A stretch of DNA of 64,000 bases, taken from contig JAMPIV010016236.1 in NCBI GenBank assembly GCA_024509875.1, positions 242,001-306,000 on the forward strand, read 5' to 3'. The stretch is from Oreohelix idahoensis (taxonomy: Eukaryota > Mollusca > Gastropoda > Stylommatophora > Oreohelicidae). Positions 20,848-33,561 of the stretch are shown one piece after another. The stretch's first letter is position 1, and every line of letters starts with the position of its first letter. Made by a program: the position numbers and the translations under genes. The notes beneath the pieces are model-generated. The model worked only from the letters and a program-made list of their open reading frames with translations, searched no databases and was not told where the DNA came from.

Positions 20848-22172
20848 CGAGGGAAGGTCAAAAAGTAATGCCTCCTATTTTTTATGTATGTAAATACTGC
20901 ATCGGTGTGCAATTTGTAAATTTAGCAGGATTGCTCAAACACTCTTCTGCACTGTATAGCATTACCAACCTGTTTCAGTAACAGGTGGCACCACTGTAAC
21001 AGTTTAAAAATGGCTGCCAAAGACGTTCGGTTAAAACAACGTTATGTCATAGAATTCCTCAATGCTGAAGGCGAGACCCCAATTCGCATCCACGAACGTT
21101 TGAAGAATGTTTATGGAGATTCAACAGTGGATGTTAGCACTGTCCGACGTTGAGTACATCGTTGTGACGAAGCTGAAGTAGGTCAATCCTCAATGGCTGA
21201 CTGGCCGTCCGTCTGCCGCAGTGACTCCACACAACATTCATCGAGTTGATGGCATCATTCGTGGTGACCGTCGGGTAACACTGGATGAACTTTCTTCCAT
21301 GTTGTCCATTAGTAAAGGCAGTGTCCAGAACATCATTAAAAACCTGGGTTATGCAAAAGTTTGTGCACGGTGGGTACCCAGAATGTTGACAGACAGACAT
21401 AAAGAAACAAGGAAAACCATAGCCATCAACCTCCTGCACCGTTACGAAACTGAAGGAGAAGAGTTTTTATCGAATATTGTGACAGGTGATGAGACTTGGG
21501 TTCATTTTTTTAAAACCAGAATCCAAGAGGCAGTCAATTGAATGGCATCACACAACATCGCCGACAAGAAAGAAGTTCAAAAGTTCACCATCTGTAGGGA
21601 AATTTATGGCCTCCGTGTTTTGGGATGAGAAGGGTGTGATTCTTCTCGACTTCTTGGAACAGGGAAACACGGTGAATGCAGACCGTTACATTGAAACTTT
21701 GAAGAAGCTTAGAGGTCGTCTTCGGCGACTTTACCCATTAAAAGATCAGAGAACTGCACTACTGTTGCACGATAATGCCACGCCACACACCGCTAAACGC
21801 ACCATTGATGCGATTGCAGAATTTGGTTGACATTACCACATCCCCCTTACAGTCCCGATCTTGCACCTTCTGACTTCCATCTGTTAGGACCACTGAAAGA
21901 AGATCTTCTCGGACATCACTTTGAGGACACCGAGACCCTTAAACGCGCGGTACGCCAGTGGTTTAGGAAAAAGGACACACATTTTTACCGTGCGGGGATA
22001 CATGCCCTTGTGAGAAGATGGACAAAAACTGTAACAAATAACGGAGACTACATTGAGAAATAAATTTTTGAAGTTCAGACTTGGGGCTACATTTCAATGT
22101 GAATTTTATCTGTTTTCTTGCCTATTGAATGAAATTAAAAATTACGAGGCATTACTTTTTGACCATCCATCG
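20848..22172 (+). mobile_element. Mariner element, 1325 bp, inactive
   Basis: Terminal inverted repeats: the left end CGAGGGAAGGTCAAAAAGT matches the complement of the right end CGATGGATGGTCAAAAAGT, extending about 30 bp. TA dinucleotides flank both ends (20846-20847 and 22173-22174). It sits inside minisatellite G. Confidence 0.95.
21010..22063 (+). pseudogene. Mariner transposase pseudogene (DD34D type)
   Basis: Starts ATG at 21010 (MAAKDVRLKQRYVIEFLNAE). A TGA at 21151 breaks the helix-turn-helix region. The frame changes near 21200, near 21500 and near 21825. Recognisable parts: NIHRVDGIIRGDRRVTLDEL, GDETWVHFF (first catalytic D), VFWDEKGVILLDF, LLHDNATPHTAKRT (second D) and PPYSPDLAPSDFHLLGPLK (third D). 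It cannot be expressed as one protein. Confidence 0.95.
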
Positions 22173-22174
22173 TA

Positions 22175-22516
22175 TGTTCTGACATTGTATGTTTTATAGA
22201 ATCTAATGTTCGTCGGCTTCATCTTCGTACACTCTCAGACGTCAGCTTGAATATTTTCAAAGAAAGCAATGGTCAGCTTGAGGCTATTTCAATCTCCATA
22301 GAACTTTTCCAGGAATGGTACTGGTGACGGCCACATGGGCTTTCTATGTTCCTCATATGTAGGGCATCTTTGAAGCAGACGAATAGCAGTCATTTTGTCG
22401 GTGCCACAGTCACACTGATCGGTAGTTCCTATCTGTCGTAAAATACAATCTGTATGTACAACACGCTCACATATACCTCGCCAAATTTCCCCCAATATCT
22501 GAGATTACACCGATCA

Positions 22517-22518
<2 letters not shown>
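22175..22518. other. Minisatellite G remnant, then no recognised feature
   Basis: A single G unit remnant to about 22210, then unassigned sequence. No gene recognised. Confidence 0.5.

Positions 22519-22608
<90 letters not shown>
22519..22608. repeat. (AT)n microsatellite
   Basis: About 45 uninterrupted AT dinucleotides. Confidence 0.98.
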
Positions 22609-22609
<1 letters not shown>

Positions 22610-22612
<3 letters not shown>

Positions 22613-23851
22613 GGTGTTTATAAGGAAAAAGTAATATATAGATAAAATAAGGAAGTTGCGAGACACGTTGTCTCCTCCGCCAGGAATCGTATTAGTCTGG
22701 GCAAAGCTATCACGCAACGAGACTGTAACGTCTCGCTTTCACTAGTGCTGGTTTCTGCTTCCGACCTTGGAAAATAAATATAACATTTTGACAAAACTTA
22801 GGCCTAGTTTTCGAGCAAGAGTGTAAGATGAAAACGAGGAACGTATACGCGAAGGCATAAAAAAGTGAGAGAGAAAATGCTACCATTTGACACGCGTTTG
22901 AATTTTTTTTTCTGGACTCGCGAACCAGAAGAAAACGATAGTGCAAGTCAATGCAGTAGTATGTTGGAAGAAAAACGTTGTCGCACGCCTTGCAGACCCC
23001 TCTTCGCTCAATGCGCAGTTCAACCAAGATTTGAAAATTGAGTGCAGTTTTGAAAATACAGACGCTAGAAGCCAAACAGTCCCGATTGGTTGGAGTCTAA
23101 TATACTAACGAAGGAATAAAACTAGTTCGAAAGTAGTGTTATACGTTACTTGAGACATAATTTTCATCACTAAAGTTGTTTACAAGCAAGATAATAGTAC
23201 TGTCTTGACTTTGCTGATCTGCACCAGCAAGCGATCTGGAATTGACCATATTATCGCAAATCAAACTTATTAGTGTTAATATTTCTCTGATGCGGTAAGA
23301 AAGAAAACATTTATATTATCATTATTATGTATGTATTATTGAATATGTATGTAAATTATAAGAGTAGAAGTTTATCTAGAGGGAAGTCAACATCAAACTT
23401 TGTGTTGTTTCACAGAGTTGTTAGGACATGTAGTAATAGGTTGTAGAAAAGCCCGACAGGCTTTCTGCCATTTTGGGAGAAAATAAAATTAAAATATTAA
23501 TGGGGAAATTGTTGTACAGTATTATGACATAAGACCAGGAAAACCACTGGCCGTCTTCTTCAGCAAGTCACAGTGATTGTACATGACTTGATAGTATTAA
23601 CTTAAAATGTTTCCTTTGTCAAGGAAAGTGCCAAACTGTAGTTTGAAGTTTATTTGACCATGAATGGGGTAACAAACCAATTAAGAACGTCAACTAATTG
23701 TGTAGTTACCATGCTGAGTCTAAATATGATTGAAAATTTTTAGTTAGGGAAAGAGAGAGTATATCAGAGGGTGATGGAGGCCGCATTTATATTGTTCCAG
23801 GGTTTCATCTATGACTCGAAGTGAGCCCAGGTCAACATAGATCTGTATATA
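22610..23851. other. No gene recognised
   Basis: AT-rich sequence with small unsupported frames. Confidence 0.5.
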
Positions 23852-25385
23852 CTGAAGCACATTAAAAACGCACCACCTGTATAATCCAGGAACAGAGTGT
23901 GAAATGTAAATATAAGTGTTTACAAGTTTACATATTTGGAATCTTTATTCATTTTCCTATGAATCCATGCTGGTCATTAATTTGTACATTTGATTGTTAT
24001 GAAATTCATTGCATTCTGTGCAGGCAAGGGAGAAAACCAAAAAAGCAAGCAATAAAAAAATTCATTTACACTATCCTCAGTATCTGGTATGTCCACCGTG
24101 TGCTTGCAAACAAGCTTGGCAGCGGCTCCGCGTGGAACGCACAAGTCTCTGAAGGAAATTCCTGGGAATCAAGTCCCATTCACGTGTAAGAGCAGCTTCG
24201 AGCTGTTGCAGATTAGCTGGAGAACCTTGCCTGTAGACTCTGCGTCCAAGCTCGTCCCACAGATGTTCTATAGGGGACATGTCTGGTGATAGGGCAGGCC
24301 AATCAATCGTCACAATGTTCTGTTTCTGTAGATATTGCTGCGTAATGCATGCGGTGTGCGCACGTGCGTTATCCTGCTGGAGAAGCTGCAAGTCTGGATA
24401 ATTTGTGAACGCAGGAGCAACCAATGCATCCAGAACCTCATCTCGATGAGTCACAGCATTAATATTTCCACGGAAGACGTGAAGAGGTACGCGATGGTGA
24501 AAACTGAATCCTCCCCAAATGTGAATACTGCCACCTCCACATCGGTTGTGCTGACGAACACAGCAATCTGCAAAGCGCTGTCCACACCGTCGCCAAATCC
24601 GCATACGTCCATCAGCAAAGGATATGTTGAATCTGCTCTCGTCTGTGAATAGGACAGCATTCCACTGCAGTCTAGTCCATCTGACATGTTGCTCTGCCCA
24701 TTTCAGGCGCTGCTGACGATGTCTGTGAGTCAAGTTTGGCCCAACATAAGGTCGTCTTGCAGTAAGGCCTGTATCTCTGAGTCGTCGTATGACTGTCATT
24801 CGAGAGACTTGCCCACGTCTACCCACTATTGCTCTTGCTGTTTGACTTGCCGGGAGAGAACGATTCCTTAGGTGACTCAGCACAATATGATGATCTTGCG
24901 CAGGGGTAGTAACTCGTGGTTGGCCACTCCGAAGTCTATCCCGGGCACTGCCAGTGGTTCCGTAACGTTCATGGAGACGTACAATAGTGCTGTGGTGGCA
25001 ATTCATCCTTCTGGCAATGGCCAGCGAGCTCATTCCGGTCTCCAACATACCAATGGCTCGTTGGCGGTCGTTTTCAGATAGTCGGGGCATTTCAAGCACA
25101 TGTACTGGGTGTTTTGTCTCAACGGCCTTTTTATACCGAGTATACTGCCACAACGCGTACACATTTTCAGGGTCATAGCTGTTGGGAATCGTGTTGCACG
25201 TGTAACTTTCATTGTTTTCATGTAGTCTGTACACAAACCCGTGGGTTGAATAATGAACTTTCCATTCCAGCAGCCATTCGCTCTCTACTTCATGACAAAC
25301 ACGGGGAAAATCCATTCCCACACTTTTTTTCCCAGCTTCTCGGCATCAGTATATATAATAGTGGTGCGTTTTTAATGTGCTTCAG
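23852..25385 (-). mobile_element. Tc1-like transposon, 1534 bp, apparently complete
   Basis: Terminal inverted repeats: left CTGAAGCACATTAAAAACGC and the complement of the right end match for about 27 bp. TA lies on both sides (23850-23851 and 25386-25387). A single ORF runs on the minus strand. It is the only transposon in the window with an undamaged transposase frame. Confidence 0.95.
24077..25090 (-). CDS. Tc1-family transposase, intact (337 aa)
   Basis: Cut-and-paste DNA transposase. I start at MPRLSENDRQRAIGM (25090), the usual N-terminus. The frame stays open 77 codons further upstream, but that stretch does not look like transposase. Residues ~1-110 hold two helix-turn-helix DNA-binding modules (AIGMLETGMSSLAIARRMN; RRGQVSRMTVIRRLRDTGL). 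The DDE catalytic residues are D150 (VLFTDESRF), D240 (LLQQDNARAHTA) and E275 (SPIEHLWDELGRR), a 34-residue gap, so DD34E. The IHIWGGFSFHHR box is at ~189-200. The length equals typical Tc1 transposases (~340 aa). No stop or frameshift is present. Ends in GGHTRY near the left terminus. Confidence 0.95.
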   Translation of the reverse strand: MPRLSENDRQRAIGMLETGMSSLAIARRMNCHHSTIVRLHERYGTTGSARDRLRSGQPRVTTPAQDHHIVLSHLRNRSLPASQTARAIVGRRGQVSRMTVIRRLRDTGLTARRPYVGPNLTHRHRQQRLKWAEQHVRWTRLQWNAVLFTDESRFNISFADGRMRIWRRCGQRFADCCVRQHNRCGGGSIHIWGGFSFHHRVPLHVFRGNINAVTHRDEVLDALVAPAFTNYPDLQLLQQDNARAHTACITQQYLQKQNIVTIDWPALSPDMSPIEHLWDELGRRVYRQGSPANLQQLEAALTREWDLIPRNFLQRLVRSTRSRCQACLQAHGGHTRY

Positions 25386-25387
25386 TA

Positions 25388-25859
25388 TATATCTCTGCAC
25401 ATAAAGAAGTGAGGCAGTATCAACTGTGTGCCTCCCTGTTATTTCAAGACCAGAACCCTGACTTGGTAGTGGACGCTGGTGGTGTGATTATACTTCATCC
25501 TGTACCCCAGTTAAGAAATTGTCTGCACGCACATGACAGATCAAACCCAACTACTCTCATTTCCCAAGTGTTTAATAAATCATTCAGATTATGATGAACA
25601 TAAACGCTCTTCCTAACCTTACCCATTCATAGGATCAAGAGTAAAATTGACACGGTTCCAGAATGACACAGTTAATTAAATTTGTGAATAATAAAATACT
25701 CAGTTATAAATTGAATCAATTTTATGTAAATACTTTGCATTATCATTTGAGTTTCACTATTCCAGTATACACAAAATTGTGATACTGGAACAATAAATTG
25801 TAAAAAAATTTCTCAATTTAAACTTAACTCTGGGTGTTGTTAAATACTTTTCATAGAGT
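25388..25859. other. No gene recognised
   Basis: AT-rich; nothing supported. Confidence 0.5.
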
Positions 25860-26105
25860 TCTTAGTTGTATTTGTTGTCATTTTATTACAACACACTTTA
25901 CATTACCCTAGACATTAGACGTAGCTATCAGACATACTAGTCAAGAATAAGTCTGAATGAGATCATAAGGTGGTAGCAGCAAGGCACCCTGAAAACTCAC
26001 CCTAATAATTGTTATACTCAGGGGCCTTCACAGCTGACCTCATTCAGTACAATATAAATATATAACAACAACAAGTCATAACATCTAAATCCACCACACT
26101 ATCTT
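25860..26105 (+). repeat. Interspersed repeat family I, copy 2
   Basis: Aligns with 9880-10120 (see that entry), including GGGGCCTTCACAGCTGACCT. Diverged, with indels. Confidence 0.6.
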
Positions 26106-26259
26106 TAGCTTGTTGAATAGGTGGTATCCTAATCTGTTGTGGTCCGTGCTGAGTCTGAAGATTATCACTTGTTCTGTTCTGTTGCGCTGGTAATATGCAT
26201 CATATTTGTGTGTGGCTTGGATGTTCTGCTTCTCATGTGTTCCTGTATCTGCTTCTGTT

Positions 26260-27240
26260 CGGCTGTTCAACTAATAACTGATTATTCTTACATTGCGGAT
26301 GGTGTAACATCAGCATCTCATATTGTGATATTATTTGATTGTTCTTATGTTCCTGCTTTTGTACTATTAAATCTCATGTTCTGACATTAGCTGTGTATTC
26401 TCATATTGCTGCTAGAGAAGTATCAAATTCTCGTGTTCTGACATTAGCTGTGTATTCTCACGTTGCTGCTAGAGTAGTATCAACATCTCATGTTCTGACA
26501 TTAGCGTTGTATTCTCATATTGCTGCTAAAGTAGCATCAAAATCTCATGTTCTGACATTAGCGTTGTATTCTCATATTGCTGCTAGAGTAGTAACAAAAT
26601 CTCATGTTGTGACATTAGCTGTGTATTCTCAAGTTGCTGCTAGAGTAGTAACACAATCTCATGTTCTGACATTAGCTGTGTATTCTCATATTGCTGCCAG
26701 AGTAGTAACACAATCTCATGTTCTGACATTAGCTGTGTATTCTCATATTGCTGCTAGAGTAGTATCAAAATATCATGTTCAGACTTTAGCTGTGTATTCT
26801 AATGTTGCTGCTAGAGTAGTATCAAAATGTCATGTTCTAACATTAGCTGTGTATTATCATTTTGCTGCTAGAGTAGCACCAAAATCTCAGGTTCTGACAT
26901 TAGCTATGCATTATCATATTGCTGCTAGAGTAGTATCAAAATCTTATGTTCTGGTATTAGCTAGGTTTTCTTTCATCGGTGCTTGAGTAGCATTAAAAAC
27001 TCATGTTCTACTAATATCTGACTGTTCTTTCTTTGCTGCTAGTGTAATATCATTTAATATTCTGATATTGTTCTTACAATGCTGCTGGTGCAACATTAGT
27101 ATTTCACGTTATGATATTGGCTGATTGTTCTAAGATTGCTGCTATTGTAACATCAAAACTCATGTTCTAAAATTAGCTGACTATTCTCATATTGTTCCTG
27201 GAGTAGCATCAAAATCTGATTTTCTGCTAATATCTGATTT
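26260..27240 (+). repeat. Minisatellite G, 57-bp unit, main block
   Basis: The unit contains TCTCATGTTCTGACATTAGC, TGTGTATTCTCATATTGCTG and CTAGAGTAGTATCAAAA. It repeats about 12 times with best conservation at 26380-26960 and decay at both ends. As 57 is divisible by three, a 215-codon frame of 19-residue repeats (SHVLTLAVYSHIAARVV) stays open; I regard it as non-coding. Confidence 0.93.
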
Positions 27241-27244
27241 TCTT

Positions 27245-27970
27245 ATATAGTCTCGCCTAGATAGCTGGTGATAGGCATCATTTTTAAAAAATATTTATCA
27301 TTCACTCTCTAAAAAATACCAGATCTTATTTCATTCCTCCGCTAATTCTGTTTTCCTCAACTCTACTTCCTGTCTTTCTGTCCCCTTTCCCCTCCCTCAT
27401 CTTTCATCCGCGACGCACTGTATATTTTTCTCCCTTTTTAATCTTTCTCCCCGATTTGTCACGCATGACATTCCGCCAGAACTCTCCGAAAACCGAAAAT
27501 TGCTGTCCTAATAACAGTAATTTTTCCCTAGCCTAACACACACAGCGATCAAGTACAAAATGTCAGAGCTCAAAAGTAGGATTAGTTCAGTCTTCAGCTA
27601 CTTGATAAACCCAGCAGCAAAAACGATTTCTCAATGCTTCTATCTTCTCCGCGAGTCGATGAATGATTGATAATCCACTTGCAGCCGATACGCAGACTAT
27701 ATCTGAAGAGGTGGCGAAATTATAGCGCAGAGAATATTTCGAAAGTGCTCACTTGAAAAACTGTATTCGTGTTAGTGTCACAATTTTTTTAAATAGAGAA
27801 GAAGAGGCGGAAGAGAAACGGAGAGAAGTACACTGAAGAAAGAGAATGAGAAAAAACTGCTGAGGAGTTAAAAACCCAGACATTTTTCCTATCATGTTTC
27901 AATTTTCTTTATGCTTGTGTGTATGTATGTATGTTTGTGTTTGTGTGTATATATGTGTGTGTGTGTGTGT
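27245..27970. other. No gene recognised
   Basis: Mixed sequence without recognised repeat. A TG microsatellite lies at ~27915-27973. Confidence 0.5.
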
Positions 27971-27974
27971 GTGT

Positions 27975-28409
27975 ATAAAACCTTTTTTGTGCGATGGACC
28001 CTTTTAAGTGTCCGATTAAGGCTATGGTCCCCTTTGATTGTCCAATGAAGGCTATGGACCCTGTTGATAGTTTAATGACGGCTACGGACCACTTCTTGGA
28101 ACAAAAGGTACATAAACCCTCTGTGGATGGGAAGGAAGGAAGCTCCTGACCGGGTTGGAAGGAAAGTCCAAAGGCGCCCCATCCTCATAATGACATGTCA
28201 TTGGGCCGAACGGCTGAAAGCCCAAGTGCCGCTGGTTAAGGAAAAAAAAAAGTTTAATGACGGCTACGGACCCCTTCTTGGAACAAAAGGTACATAAAAG
28301 AGAAATAAAAAATTGTTACATTTTAAATGTTAGGTACTGGTCACGGACCCCGCTAGATCCACGTGTGGACCCATTCGGGATACGTGGACCATAGGTCAAG
28401 AAACCTGTA
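27975..28409. mobile_element. hAT-like element remnant containing a SINE-like insert
   Basis: The right end reads GACCATAGGTCAAGAAACCTG and the left part ACCTTTTTTGTGCGATGGACC, the style of hAT ends that read CAG..AACC..TGGACC. Internal GCTATGGACC/GCTACGGACC motifs recur. The left terminus is lost against the TG repeat. A 134-bp insert lies at 28117-28250. Confidence 0.55.
28117..28250 (+). mobile_element. 134-bp retroposon-like insert with A-tail, flanked by 48-bp direct repeats
   Basis: Ends in ten A residues. The 48 bases before it (28069-28116) are repeated right after it (28251-28298) with one mismatch (28091 A versus 28273 C). No ORF. The body includes GACCGGGTTGGAAGGAAAG and GGGCCGAACGGCTGAAAGC. 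It looks like a SINE, but no tRNA boxes were assigned. Confidence 0.6.
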
Positions 28410-28477
28410 AATGGGTATCTGACTCTGCTCTTAAGTTAGGGAAGCAAAGGCAGCGAGGAAGAAAACGATCTCATTAA
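28410..28477 (+). mobile_element. SINE-A fragment
   Basis: TAAATGGGTATCTGACTCTG and AGGCAGCGAGGAAG are SINE-A body. Head and tail are missing. It abuts the hAT remnant. Confidence 0.7.
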
Positions 28478-29999
<1,522 letters not shown>

Positions 30000-30290
30000 G
30001 AGTATATGAGACGAGGACTGTTTGGTTATATTTCAGTTGGTTTTATCTGAGATAACACTGAAGTTATAGGAGACAATAGATTGAGTTATAGGAGACAATA
30101 GATTGAGTCCTAACAAGGACTGTTTTGGTTATATTGCAGTTGGTCTGAGATAATAGATTGAAGTTATAGAAGACAATAGGTTGAGTCCTAACAAGGACTG
30201 TTTTGGTTATATTTCAGTTTGGAGTTATCTGAGACAATAGACTGAAGTTATAGGAGACAATAGATTGAAGTATGAGTCCTATTAGTCTTC
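30000..30290. repeat. Degenerate tandem repeat
   Basis: Recurring GAGTCCTAACAAGGACTGTT, TTGGTTATATTTCAGTT and AGTTATAGGAGACAATAGAT in about four irregular units. Confidence 0.75.
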
Positions 30291-30559
30291 GTCTATTCAA
30301 TCATATTAGGAAATACAATCATTATACCTAATTCCCCCAAGATACAATCAGTAACCTGATATATTCATAGTGAACCCAAAATATATTAAATATATACAGG
30401 TGTAGGTATTATAAATGACACACAACAAATACCAACATTATATACCTGCTGTACCTATTTTCCTACCAGTTTATAGTGAATTATATTTACCCTCTAAGAT
30501 TTTAAACCAGCCAGGTTTTGACTCGACTTAGCGAAGCAGGCTGCAGGTCAATGCCCTCA

Positions 30560-30960
30560 GGTAAGCTATAAATCAAAGCTGACAGCTCCTCTCTTCAGTC
30601 GGTCGGTATCTCTGGCTTCGTGTCTGGTGTTGCGTGTTTTAGCATAAAATCTCGCCCGATTATATAGGCAGGTAAAGTAACTTCTACTGGTTAAGGAAAG
30701 CGTTTGGTTGGTTCCTGGCGGAGCAAGCTGATTGGTTGCCTGCAGTTTCGTCTTATGCTCGTACAGCCTAATTTTATTCAGTTTTCTTCCGCCATCTTGC
30801 GTGAACAAGATGGCCGCGACCCACATCCGAAAAAATAGGGCTTAAGTTTTTTTCCTGGCGTAACTTCTTGTAATTTATTCCGGCTCAGCAACTGTGCGTT
30901 GATTGGCTGGGCGTCTCGACATAGGGATTTAACAAAGTAGTGGGTTTACACAACTCGTTC
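30560..30960. promoter_or_regulatory. Possible promoter-like region with paired YY1-type motifs
   Basis: CGCCATCTTG at ~30790 and CAAGATGGCCG at ~30801 form an inverted pair separated by six bases. Both match the YY1 consensus (AAnATGGC). CCAAT-type boxes (GATTGGTTG ~30730, GATTGGCTG ~30900) lie on each side, and CpG is higher than in the flanks. No adjoining gene was recognised, so the promoter role is only inferred. Confidence 0.3.
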
Positions 30961-30969
30961 CACGACAGT

Positions 30970-31325
30970 CATTCCGTTATCATTCACCGCTCACGGTATC
31001 CCTTTATCGTTCACCACCCTTCGCCGTACTTTTATGATTCACTGCCCCTCGCCATCATGTTATCGTTTATATGCCCTCGCCTCCCCGTTATCGTTTAACG
31101 CCCCCTCGCCATCCCTTTATGATGCATCACCCCTCGCCATCCCTTTTTCGTTTATATGCTCGTGCCTCCCCGTTATGTTTCACGGTTCCTCGCCATCCAT
31201 TTATCGTTCACCGTCCCTAGCTATCCCTTTATCGTTTACGTGCCTTTGCCTCCCCGTTATCTTTCACCGTTCCTCGCCACCCCTTTATCATTCGCCGCCA
31301 CTCGCCATCCTTAAATCTTACACCG
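30970..31325. repeat. Degenerate tandem repeat of CCTCGCCATCCCTTTATCG type
   Basis: Units with CTCGCCATCCCTTTATCGTT and TTCACCGCCCCT alternate through the region at irregular spacing (27 or 54 bases). The 99-codon frame across it is a by-product. Confidence 0.8.
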
Positions 31326-31460
31326 CCCCATAAAATATGCTATTTAAAAAAAAAAAAAAACCCGTTCTAGCCTCAGCGCACAGTGTGAGAATCCCTGCTC
31401 GAAAGACAGCCAGGACAAAAGACGATGACAAGTGAAAAGAAGATAAATGACATGAATTCA

Positions 31461-31737
31461 CTCGTTGCCTACAGTAGCTGTTCACGTGTAGCATCACTCT
31501 GTATCTCTCGTTGCCTACAGTAGCTATTCACGTGTAGCATCACTCTGTATCTCTCGTTGCCTACAGTAGCTATTCACGTGTAGCATCACTCTGTATCTCT
31601 CGTTGCCTACAGTAGCTGTTCACGTGTAGCATCACTCTGTATCTCTCGTTGCCTACAGTAGCTATTCACGTGTAGCATCACTCTGTATCTCTCGTTGCCT
31701 ACAGTAGCTATTCACGTGTAGCATCACTCTGTATCTC
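31461..31737. repeat. 46-bp minisatellite, six copies
   Basis: CGTTGCCTACAGTAGCT starts at 31463, 31509, 31555, 31601, 31647 and 31693, with near-perfect units differing mainly at one G/A site. Confidence 0.98.
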
Positions 31738-32871
31738 TTTAAATAACGTCTGTCCACTTCCCCCTTATCAATTTCATCACACTCGGAAGATGTCTGTAGT
31801 TCGTCTTCATTAAAAAAGGCTGTATTACACAATTCTATTCGCATCAGAACCTGACACTTCTTAAATGTCTGTATCAAATCCTGACAAATTGGATCAGAAA
31901 GAAAGAATTCTTGTTCAATCTTCGTGTGGTCTCTCGCTGACAGCTGGCTATTAGCAATATCATCGATAGACAGGATATTTCAATACTCGTTAAGTATTCT
32001 TTTGCGGTTTTTTTCGGTGTTTTTTGAATATCGAGTATAATGGTAGGTACACGGTAAGGGTGCGGGAAAAATTGGTAGACGTTCTAGAAATAATTTGACA
32101 CGATTCGAATTGATACGGTGGTATTCGCTGGTTTTCCAGGTTACGTTTATAATTCAATTTTAAAAATCGATTTATATTAATAATATGAATTCAATTTATT
32201 TGTAGAATTTATGGAAAATGAAGTGAAATTCATGTTCTAACGATCACTGGTGTTTTGGTGTATATGTGCGTGATATAGCGTTCTGGTGTGCAGAGACTGA
32301 ATATCTGTGTACGGGTCAGTCTGTGTGTTGGTGTGTGTCTCTCTGTGCGGAACCGTGTCGTGTTGGGGTGTGCCCATGATTATGTGTCCGTCCCAGTGAG
32401 CTCAGTGGTATTAGATAGATCAACTTCTGTAAAATGGAACAACGAATATATTTTTAAAAAGCGATTTAAAAAGCACGTGTACATTCATTAACTTTATTAG
32501 TTAGAAAATGTGAATTTACATAACTGAATGTCGTAACTGGAAACTGTACCATCACTTAGAACTACATGCTGCTGTAAGCATGTTATTATTTGTGAATTAC
32601 ACAAAGTTTACGCTTGTTACATTAATTACACAGAAATCGAAGGTCTTTCTTTTCAGTGACCCTCCTTCATGATTGTGCTGTGGTGAGACGGGAATGGGAG
32701 CTTTACCTACGTTTCTAGTTCGGTTTTGTTTTTTTTCGTCGATTCTATCTCTTCCGCAAAGCATAATCTTTTCCTTCATTTATTCATTTCATATATGTCT
32801 TCTTCTAGTGCGTTCCTCTGTAAAAAAGAATATATGTATTTGCTAGTGGTAACATTTATATTTTCTAGTCC
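31738..32871. other. No gene recognised
   Basis: AT-rich DNA with unsupported frames of 60-70 codons. Confidence 0.5.
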
Positions 32872-32985
32872 TTCTTCTTCTTCGTTCATCCTGAAAAGGA
32901 CGTTGGTTGCGTTGTGTCCGTTTAAAGCGAAGCTGCGATATTTGCTCCGTTCGGCCTACACATCCGACCAATACGGCATTTTCTA
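32872..32985 (-). mobile_element. Family-B retroposon, partial
   Basis: On the minus strand it ends in (GAA)n at ~32872 and contains the complements of CATCCTGAAAAGGACGTTGG and GTTGCGTTGTGTCCG, matching 1828-2119 and 58443-58752. The 5' part is absent. Confidence 0.8.
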
Positions 32986-33058
32986 TCAACTTAAAATATC
33001 AATTTTTTAACCTTACGTTAAAAACAGGCAATGACATCACGGTTTGTCTCTTTCATTC

Positions 33059-33561
33059 TTTACGATTTCCAACTGCCGTGGGATTTTTAACGTGCGCAAC
33101 TTGCAAACGGGACCTCCTAGTTTTTCGCCCTTATCCAAGAAGGCTAGGCATCCGATCTCACTACCCATGAGACCAGGGGGGGAGTATGACGTAAATTAGG
33201 ACCACTGGTTCTGAAAAAATATTTCAATAAATTATAATGCCTCAACTGGGATTCGAACCCGTTACCTCTTGAATACGAGGCGACGCTTTACCTCTCAGCC
33301 ACTCCGGCTTATCAAGCCGCTGCCCTGGCAATATTTAAAAATTAGGAAACCTAACCACCACAAAAAATATTTATAGAATGTGTGATTCCTATACATTATA
33401 TACACACATTGGGATTCTCGCTGGTGCTACGGAGTTCGTGCACTGCGCTGAGATCCACCTTGTGTGATCTAAGGGAGGAGATCGGAGCACTCATGGCGTT
33501 GTCCATGTGCAGTGAAGATAGTCCTTAAAAACCAAACCAAACCAAACCAAACCAAACCAAA
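33059..33561 (+). mobile_element. SINE-E with inverted 5' half, flanked by 11-bp TSD
   Basis: 33059-33305 is the 5' half in minus orientation, with the tRNA-like head (box B GGTTCGAATCCCAG as complement) at its right end. 33307-33561 is the 3' half in plus orientation ending in (AAACC)n. The whole is bounded by CTCTTTCATTC at 33048-33058 and 33562-33572. Compared with 6335-7055, the halves meet with only a few bases missing. The geometry equals that of twin-primed retrotransposon insertions. Confidence 0.88.

Noticed and set aside
26339..26986. 215-codon frame of 19-residue repeats
   Set aside because: 57-bp minisatellite, degenerate at both ends, also found split by a mariner elsewhere.
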